Shown here: one piece after another, positions 57,701 to 64,000 of the stretch
Layout: each line of letters starts with the position of its first letter
Numbering within the stretch: the first letter of the stretch is position 1
NCBI GenBank assembly: GCA_904066235.2
Contig: CAJFCV020000001.1
Span: 10,845,291 to 10,909,290, forward strand
Length of the DNA: 64,000 nt
From: Bursaphelenchus xylophilus
Lineage: Eukaryota > Nematoda > Chromadorea > Rhabditida > Aphelenchoididae
Direction of reading: 5' to 3'
Made by a program: the position numbers and the translations under genes
Notes under the pieces: model-generated
Databases searched by the model: none
What the model saw: only the letters and a program-made list of their open reading frames with translations
Told to the model about the DNA's origin: nothing

Positions 57701-59375
57701 CTGAGCAAGGATATATAAATCCTAGCTGCCCATTTTAGGTTTTTAGGGGTGAAAACTTAATCGGAAGTTGACTTAAAGCCCTATATGAACCCCTTTTCGC
57801 TTAATTTTTCACAGGTTTACAATTTTTATTTTGGCTTAAAATGATGTTTATTGAGTTTCTAAGAAGTAATAAATCAATCTTGGCACAAAAATTCATTTTT
57901 CCGACCTTCAACTTCAAAAAAAGTTGATTCGGCCCAAAAGGGAAATCGAACCCGTGCGGCGTCCCCCTTGATTCCCAGACTACGGCACTAACCACTCGGC
58001 CACACCGCTCTCTTCCGAAGGAAGAGACCGACTGCGCTTTTTATCGTTTAGAATGCCTGCGCCTTTTGTAGGGAAATTAAGCCAGTTTTTGGGCATTTTC
58101 ACCCCTAAAAACCCAAAATGGGCAGCTAAGATTTATATATCCTTGATCAGCACATTTTTTCTGATTTTTTGAGATATGTCCCGTCAAAAAGTAGGAGCCC
58201 CCATAAAAGTACTTTCCTTGTAAAATATAAGAAAATTTTTGGCAGAAAATAAATGGAGAGCATAATCAGACTATAACTCACATCCGGATGCTTATACGGA
58301 TATACGAAAATGATTTTACGAGGAAAGTACTTCTATGGGGTATGGAGTTACAGGTCGAGTCATATATCAAAAAATTCGCGAAATTTTCCTGATTCAGAAT
58401 ATGCAAAAATTAGCTGCCTAATTTTGGTCTGATGACACGTTTTTGTCCTCACGAAGAAGTTTTCTCGTCAGAAGTTTTCTCGCGACACCATGCACGTGTC
58501 TTTTTGACCGTGTTTTTACCAATAAAAAATTTTTTTTGTGCTAAAATAAATTCTGAGGCCTTGACAAGCCTTAAAATATCAAATTGGATTACAACTACAC
58601 CTTAAAAGTAGTTCCAATGTAAAAAATGCGTTCTAGTGTGGCAAAAAGAATCGAACCCGTTCCCCTCGGATTTCCAATCCAGCGCTCTAACCACTCGGCC
58701 ACACCGCTCTCTTACGAAGGAAGAGACCGAGCGCGCTTTTGTTGCCGCAGATTTTTTTCCTCGAGAAGTACATTTATTGATAAAACTCGTTGATAGACCA
58801 AAATTAGGCAGCTAATTTTTAAATATCCTGACCCATAAAAATTTTGCGAATTTTTTGATATATGACTCGACCTGTAACTCCATACCCCATAGAAGCACTT
58901 TCCTTGTTAAAAAAAATAAAAAATCCAATTTACCTTCCCCTTGAACTTTCCAATGGAAAATTCGAAACGATCACATCCAAACGGATCCAACGTATACACA
59001 TATTGCTGTTCGTCAAAGACGACTCGGTTCACTTTTGCAACTCTCAATTGTGGATGTTGCTGCATGAACTGGTAAAACTTTTCCCGCAGATCAAAGGGAT
59101 TGGTGAGCGGCGTTTTGTCCGCTTTTCGGGCGTTAAATTTGTAAACATATATCGGTCTGTCCTCCCAGATCAATTTGTAGTAATTCGAAATAACCTCTTC
59201 CTTTATGGATTCTTTGCGTACTGAAGAGCGGATCTGAAAATCATACTTTTATAAAATTTAGTGATCAAACTGCAAATTTTCTGGTAAAAGCTTCGAAAAA
59301 CTGATCCAAAAAAGGCTACAAAATTTATGGCTAATTAGATCTCTAATTACTTCTACTCACCTGTGCCAGCGCCAT
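51750..59375 (-). CDS. Worm-specific (WAGO-type) Argonaute, about 863 aa
   Basis: Exons (minus): 59375-59361, 59233-58934, 58332-58282 (tentative), 57626-57517, 57388-57210, 57120-56947, 56767-56541, 56429-56113, 55675-55247, 52964-52530, 52319-52151, 51935-51750; all join in frame. Domains in order: N domain, L1/DUF1785 (RNTYVHLPSATFVVQ...LFLKVKQNIDKQLV), PAZ (ITLEFPELPLV...PMECLQ), MID with the 5'-phosphate pocket Tyr/Lys/Gln (LYSQIKTLCDT...NQCI), and PIWI to the C-terminus (SHEGRLGTTRPAEY). The slicer acids are missing: GADVTHP is GIFSSKS, and RDG is RGG. It would bind small RNAs but not cut. Worm WAGOs with secondary siRNAs fit this. The introns are unusually rich in palindromic elements. 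Without the tentative 51-nt exon it is 846 aa. Confidence 0.88.
53768..53821 (+). promoter_or_regulatory. tRNA-like pol III A/B box pair (left arm)
   Basis: TGGTGTAGTGGG (53768-53779) and perfect B box GGTTCGAATCC (53811-53821) with tRNA-like spacing. Acceptor and T stems do not pair properly, so it is not a functional tRNA. Confidence 0.55.
54290..54343 (-). promoter_or_regulatory. tRNA-like pol III A/B box pair (right arm)
   Basis: Mirror copy of 53768-53821 on the minus strand, in the opposite arm of the foldback. The two would transcribe toward each other, through the loop. Confidence 0.55.
57631..58220. mobile_element. 590-bp MITE, TAA target duplication, tRNA-like core (copy 1)
   Basis: Ends CAAGGAAAGTACTTTTATGG and its reverse complement, with arms of about 125 bp (including GGGCAGCTAAGATTTATATA). 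TAA flanks both sides (57628-57630, 58221-58223). A 3-bp TWA target and long inverted repeats fit PIF/Harbinger-type (Tourist) MITEs. The centre holds a tRNA-like segment on the minus strand. Confidence 0.85.
57941..58010 (-). promoter_or_regulatory. tRNA-like core of MITE copy 1
   Basis: Minus strand: GGTGTGGCCGAGTGGTTAG (A box TGGCCGAGTGG at 57993-58003) and GGGTTCGATTTCC (B box). This looks like a Ser/Leu-type tRNA without a proper acceptor 3' half. The block around the 5' half (to GAAGGAAGAGACCGA) is shared with copy 2. Confidence 0.65.
58319..58906. mobile_element. 588-bp MITE, TTA target duplication, tRNA-like core (copy 2)
   Basis: Ends CGAGGAAAGTACTTCTATGG and the reverse complement of CAAGGAAAGTGCTTCTATGG. 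TTA flanks both sides (58316-58318, 58907-58909). It shares ends, size and tRNA-like core with copy 1, but the inner arms differ (GGTATGGAGTTACAGGTCGA). Confidence 0.85.
58646..58710 (-). promoter_or_regulatory. tRNA-like core of MITE copy 2
   Basis: Minus strand GGTGTGGCCGAGTGGTTAG then CTGGATTGGAAATCCGAG (an anticodon-arm-like hairpin with GGA in the loop, as in tRNA-Ser) and GGGTTCGATTC. No long variable arm and no matching 3' acceptor strand. Confidence 0.65.
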
Positions 59376-60578
59376 GACGCTTTCTGAATTCTGATTTCAC
59401 AACGTTTTCGATGAGTTTTCGTATTCAATCCTAAATTACACAACGTTTTTTCACGGAACTCTGGTCGCGTCACGCCACGAAAACAAATGTTTGGCGTACT
59501 GTTTAAATAAGTTTTTTTGGCTTCATCGAGAAATTAGAGAAATTGTAATTTAGCCCTGTATTGAACAAAATCTTGACAGAAAAAAGCTATAGACCCTATC
59601 AGTGAATTTTTCTTGTTATAGCAGATCTGTTTTGTCTTTCAAAAACGCCATGTTTGATGAGTTTGATAATCAAAATCTTTCTAGTTGCGGAATGCCAAGG
59701 ATTTTGCCGTTTTGCCAAAAGCCCGGGCAACGGTTTCAATCATTCTAATAACAGGAAAGATGGCTCAATAAGTCGAGTTACGAGTTGGAAAAAGCTCTGA
59801 AACTTTGCATGATGATTCAGAATGGTGTTGTAGTGCTGATCGACCATTTTTGTCGGATTCGTGACTAAACGTCGCCCGCTAGGCGATTGCAAAGTTCTCA
59901 ATTTTGGGAAGTTTGAAGTCGAATATCTCAAAGACTGAATAACACATGCTAATTTCTGAACCTCTAGCAGAGAGATAACTGTCTACTCTTTCCAATCCAC
60001 TATTTATCAAATCGCTCAATTTTGGATGATCGGGTGAAAATATCGTATCTTTAAGACCATCTTTTTGGTGCGAAGTGTCACAAAAGTTCGCTCGATAATG
60101 ACGCAATTTAAGCTCGAATTCCGCTTTTCTAGTAGCGCTACTAGCTAGTAGAGTCTAAACGTTGTGTTAAAGTAATATAACTTTGCCAAAATCAATCATT
60201 TTTAGGTATTTCTACAGATCAAACTCAACGACAACAGTTTCTGGAAGGCTTATATCAAACTTTAATCACCCATAAAAACAATCAATCAAAAATTTCGTCA
60301 CAACAACAAAAAATTTAAATTTACTATTATTAAGAGCAAAAACAATAAAAATTTTGTTAAATACATTACTCTTATCCGACAGAATGGACAAAATATTTCT
60401 TATTAGACAATAAATTAATAGTATAAGGCAATTTCAGGCATTTCTAAAGACAGGTTGGAGCATCCTATCCTTGATACCTACTACAATATAAAGTGCTATC
60501 ACAGACAGGATACTCAAAAAAATCCAGCTATAAAGTCAATCACAACACAATAAAAGGCAAGGTCAACAATTATAAGAT
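59376..60578. other. Intergenic, no gene seen
   Basis: Upstream of the Argonaute gene and downstream of SDF2. AT-rich. A short palindromic stretch (TAGTAGCGCTACTAGCTAG) lies at about 60129-60150. No coding frame. Confidence 0.5.
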
Positions 60579-61663
60579 TTATTCAGTCTCTTCTTCATCC
60601 TTTTTCTGGATATATACACCTTCCGCTGCTTGCCAATAAGTGTTGTAACCGCTTCCTGTGGCGAATCCAACGACTTCCTTTTGTCCGCTAATTGGTCGGC
60701 CGTATGTCTGCCCTGATGTGGCCAAGTATTTGCCAGTGTCGACATGTTTCAATTGAATTTGTTCTTCATCAGTCCAGACGTCGGAGTTACAAACGACCTT
60801 CCAATGATCTCCAGTGTCAGATTGCTCATCGGATTTGCCAAAGCAGGAGATTTCCTGAAAATTCAAGATGTATTCAGTATTCTTCATCTTACAGTACCTA
60901 AAATTGAAAGAAGAAATACCGAAATTCTTACCTGATTTCCTTTGGACAATGGTGATGGGAATTCATGTGAATGTAAGAAGCACTTGGTCGTTAAATGCAC
61001 TAGTCTGATCGTATCTCCACACTTGATAGGCTCTCCTCGTTTACACACGGCATTGTTAGCTGAAATAAAAGAATAATTAAATTATATTTCAAACATTTTG
61101 GGTTTAACCTCAAATTTAATACCGAAAATTTAAAATATGCCCGTAATCATTATAAAAATTGTTTTGAGAGCCGAAATACGCTGGAAGTCAGCTGGTGAAA
61201 TCAGAATATTGTAAAATTCAGGGAAATTTACAATATTTCAACCGTCGCATCAACTTCCGCCAACAGCTGCATCAATAGCAAGATAAAGCTGAACTAAAGC
61301 AAGCTTCGTCCTTAAACTCTTCAAAAATTAATCGAAAAGCACCAGCAACCTATAAGGCTACTGCGGAAACTATTTCCGTAAGCCCATAATGACCTGTGCT
61401 ACCTAAATTTCAAAAAACAAAATAGGTAATAAAAACTACTCACCTCCAAGAATTTGCCAATGAGAATTGATGTCGTCTAAGCTGTTCGTCCCTGTAACAC
61501 TTTGCTGCTGACTTCCTGACCCGTATTTCACCTCATGCGAGTGCAACCTCGACTTGTCTTGACCATTCGCAAGTTTGAGGACGCTGGCACAGGTAACAGG
61601 TTCATCAGCCCAAGAAATGGCGGATAAAATTGAGAAGATCGTCAGCGATATAATAAATTTCAT
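60579..61663 (-). CDS. SDF2: Stromal cell-derived factor 2 (SDF2), MIR-domain ER protein, 207 aa
   Basis: Exons (minus): 61663-61444, 61059-60932 and 60854-60579. Signal peptide MKFIISLTIFSILSAISWA, then three MIR repeats. Family signatures: LHSHEVKYGSGSQQQSVTG, CGDTIRLVHLTT with CFLHSHEFPSPLS, and YGRPISGQKEVVG near the end. SDF2 works with the ER Hsp70 BiP and ERdj3 in glycoprotein quality control. The C-terminus is DEEETE, with no HDEL/KDEL retrieval signal, so retention would depend on partners. TTATTGTTTCAG lies directly before the ATG, again suggesting trans-splicing. Confidence 0.94.
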
Positions 61664-62796
61664 CCTGAAACAATAAAAAAAATTGTAGCACTTCTATCGA
61701 ACGAAAAATCAACGGCATTTCCACGTAAGCTACAGAATGGAGAGCAAAACGTAATTTTTGGTAGGTCAGAAAATCAAGTGTAACATAAAAAACTAAAAAT
61801 GAATGGAAAACTGTCAAAATCCGTTCAAGGATGAACAATCAGGTCCTTTTTTCTGACAACTTCAGTATAAACAAGCAGAAACCGTCGAAAAATATTATTC
61901 TTGACGTACAACAGAATGCCAAGAATACGTAAACATAAATTTTTCGTGGCGGGACGCAGAGTGCAAAGACGGAACCGCATTTTTTGAATTATTGGGAGAA
62001 AAAACTTGATGATTCTGGCAGAAGGGTGTTATTAGAGCAATTTTTCAGACACCCTTTTTTATTTTTTGTTGATTTTGAGACCTTTAGAGAGATAAATCTA
62101 TTATATTTGTTGACCCATGGAGAATTTAGTTATCATTGATAGAATGAGCAGATTCCAGATGGCCTTTTATGTTCTGAAATGTCCTTGGAGTCAGTCCAAA
62201 GTATCAGCAACAACTCTGAGTAATCGTTTTATCATTGTTTTTTATATTACTCATGCCAGCTCCTCTCCAAATAACCAAACCAATCTTTTCACTGTTTTGC
62301 GACGCCAAAATTCTCTTCCAAGAATTCTATTCAACTCCTTTGACCTTTGTTTTCTTACACTTTTCGAATAATTGTGAACAATTCCATCATCTGACCCTTC
62401 TTTATCAACGAAAGGCCAACTGATATGGGACTTAATGGATTATGAACTCGACATTCGGCCGTGTTTATTAAGGAAACTGCATGTAGGAATTATTTAAGTG
62501 GGCAGAGCGACCTTGGTTTCGTTATTTATTGCGCTTGCAAAGTGGAACTTAACGTTTTTTTCGAAATTCTGATAAAATTTTTGATTAGTTGGTTTATTTA
62601 AGGACTTGATTTATACTCTTAGATACTATAACTATTTTGAGCCTAGGGGAAATTAAATTAAAATAAGCTTGACTGGCGTATTTAACCTTAAATTGTACCT
62701 CAATAACCCATTTTCTCTTTTTTCGAGTAAAAAATTTCAAAAATCGTTGATTTCGATCCTAAAATTCTATCAAAAATATCCAAATTTATTTTCAAA
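61664..62796. other. Intergenic between divergent SDF2 and cathepsin B genes
   Basis: No coding frame. It has one copy of the ACAGAATGCCAAGAATA motif (61911 on) and of ATCAAGTGTAACATAAAA (61773-61790). Confidence 0.5.
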
Positions 62797-64000
62797 ATGT
62801 ATTCTAGGACTCCATCTTCCTCATTCATCATGAGAAACCTCTTGTTTCTCTCGCTTCTTGGCCTAGCCACCGCTCAAACCTTCACGCCCCATCTAGAAGA
62901 TCATGAACAACTTCCCGAGGAGGCGAAGTCCTTGACTGGCCAAGCTTTGGTCGACTACATCAACAATCTAAAGACCTCATGGAGTGCCTCAGCCGACCAT
63001 AAGTTCAAGTCCGCCTCCAATGAGGAAATAAAACCGTATTTGGGATTGATCGACATGCCGGTTGAGTACGACAAATTGCTGGGCGAACAACCCGTTCATG
63101 CCGAGGACGATTTGCCCGTTGAATTTGATGCTCGCGAGAAATGGCCCAACTGCAAGTCCCTAAGCGTGATTCGTGATCAGTCTCACTGTGGCAGTTGCTG
63201 GGCGGTCGCTGCCGCCGGCGCTATTTCCGATCGTATCTGTATACACAGTAATGGCGAAAAACAAGTGGAAATCTCGGCTGTAGATCTCTTGAGTTGCTGC
63301 AAGTTGTGTGGAATGGGGTAAGGAACTGTTTATATAAAAAGTCCGGCATCCTCCGCCATTTTTGGGCAAAGAGACAGACTTGACTCAAAGTGTCATGTCT
63401 TCCCTTATGCCAAATTACGCTGAAATCTAATCAAAACTTGCTTTCAGATGCTTCGGTGGAGCGCCTGAAGCCGCGTGGGTGTTCTTCGAGCTCCGCGGAC
63501 TAGTTTCCGGAGGAGAATATGGCGATAAGAGCACCTGCCGACCTTATCCATTCGAGCCTTGTGAGCATCATATCGATGGCCCCAAAAAGCCTTGTGGCAG
63601 TATTTCTCCGACTCCAAAGTGCGAGAAACAATGCCAAAGCGGTTACCAAGCCGATTTCAAACAAGACATCCACAAGGGTAAGCAAAAATTAGCATCTTCT
63701 TGCGCTGTCTGCAGTTTTGAGGGCGCAGTTTGCCGATTGAATTTTTGATGACAAAACTTGCAATTCAAAATTTTAGGTAAACTGTCGTTCCCCGTGAAGT
63801 TCGGCGAACACGCAATTAAAGCTGAAATCTACAACAATGGCCCAGTTGAAGCCGGATTCTCCGTTTTCGAAGACTTTGTCCATTACAAATCCGGAGTTTA
63901 TCAAGTAAGTTTGATAATCTCCCCTCTTATTCAACTCTAAACCCATTCTTTGTTTGTTTTTCTATTTGCTCGTTTGATTATCAGCCTAAAGAGTACTGTA
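62797..64000 (+). CDS. Cathepsin B-like cysteine protease, partial (right edge)
   Basis: Exons 62797-63317, 63448-63677, 63777-63904 and 63985 to the window edge. The second ATG (62830) gives a clean signal peptide ([16 protein letters not shown]), so translation may start there. Propeptide with [14 protein letters not shown], then the mature enzyme from about [14 protein letters not shown]. Active-site [10 protein letters not shown] with the catalytic Cys, occluding-loop histidines in [13 protein letters not shown] (so dipeptidyl carboxypeptidase activity is expected), CxGGxPxxAW, and [15 protein letters not shown]. The His and Asn of the triad lie beyond the window. Secreted or lysosomal; nematodes have many gut-expressed copies. 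Confidence 0.92.

Noticed and set aside
58646..58710. Functional tRNA-Ser gene
   Set aside because: The 5' half and anticodon-like hairpin look right, but there is no long variable arm and no 3' acceptor strand.

Overview
This is a nuclear contig of a nematode. The evidence is: small introns ending in TTTTCAG or similar; splice-acceptor sequences directly upstream of several start codons, as expected for spliced-leader trans-splicing; a slicer-dead, worm-type Argonaute; and nematode-like forms of many conserved eukaryotic genes. I cannot name the species. All gene models were joined by hand from GT/AG sites and reading-frame continuity. Exon coordinates are in the evidence fields.

Left third (1-24 kb). 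A secreted protein runs off the left edge. A large foldback element follows, then a divergent pair: an acidic, basic-patch nuclear protein (minus) and a DDX51-like DEAD-box helicase (plus). Next comes a small secreted protein, then a 6.3 kb inverted duplication (8.4-14.7 kb). Its two arms each carry an intact two-exon gene for a secreted, extremely Arg/Gly-rich cationic peptide, and its middle is filled with foldback elements and MITEs. After it come ALYREF (mRNA export), TOM20 (mitochondrial import) divergent from a coiled-coil protein, a GGCCC-rich hAT-type element, S-formylglutathione hydrolase, TFIIS, and a 73-aa TFIIS-like zinc ribbon.

Middle (24-51 kb). This part holds progranulin with a foldback in intron 1, a CCCH zinc-finger protein (minus), and sterol O-acyltransferase (plus). 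A MITE-rich stretch follows, then an HP1-like protein (chromodomain plus probable chromoshadow domain), a 65-aa zinc-ribbon protein with a TA-flanked MITE in its intron, and about 4 kb with no gene I can call. An NKCC-type Na-K-Cl cotransporter of 13 exons spans 43.2-51.2 kb. One of its introns holds a decayed mariner, and another holds an initiator tRNA-Met gene.

Right part (51-64 kb). A WAGO-type Argonaute lies on the minus strand. Its introns hold a 1.8 kb foldback and two TAA/TTA-flanked MITEs of about 590 bp, all with tRNA-like pol III promoter cores. The MITE ends appear to supply splice-acceptor sequence. SDF2 (minus) follows, then a cathepsin B-like protease (plus) cut by the right edge.

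There is no bacterial-type operon, CRISPR array or rRNA. The main unexplained themes are: (1) families of palindromic elements, several with tRNA-like cores, concentrated around the Argonaute gene; (2) the inverted pair of cationic peptide genes; (3) short sequence motifs recurring in introns and spacers on both strands.
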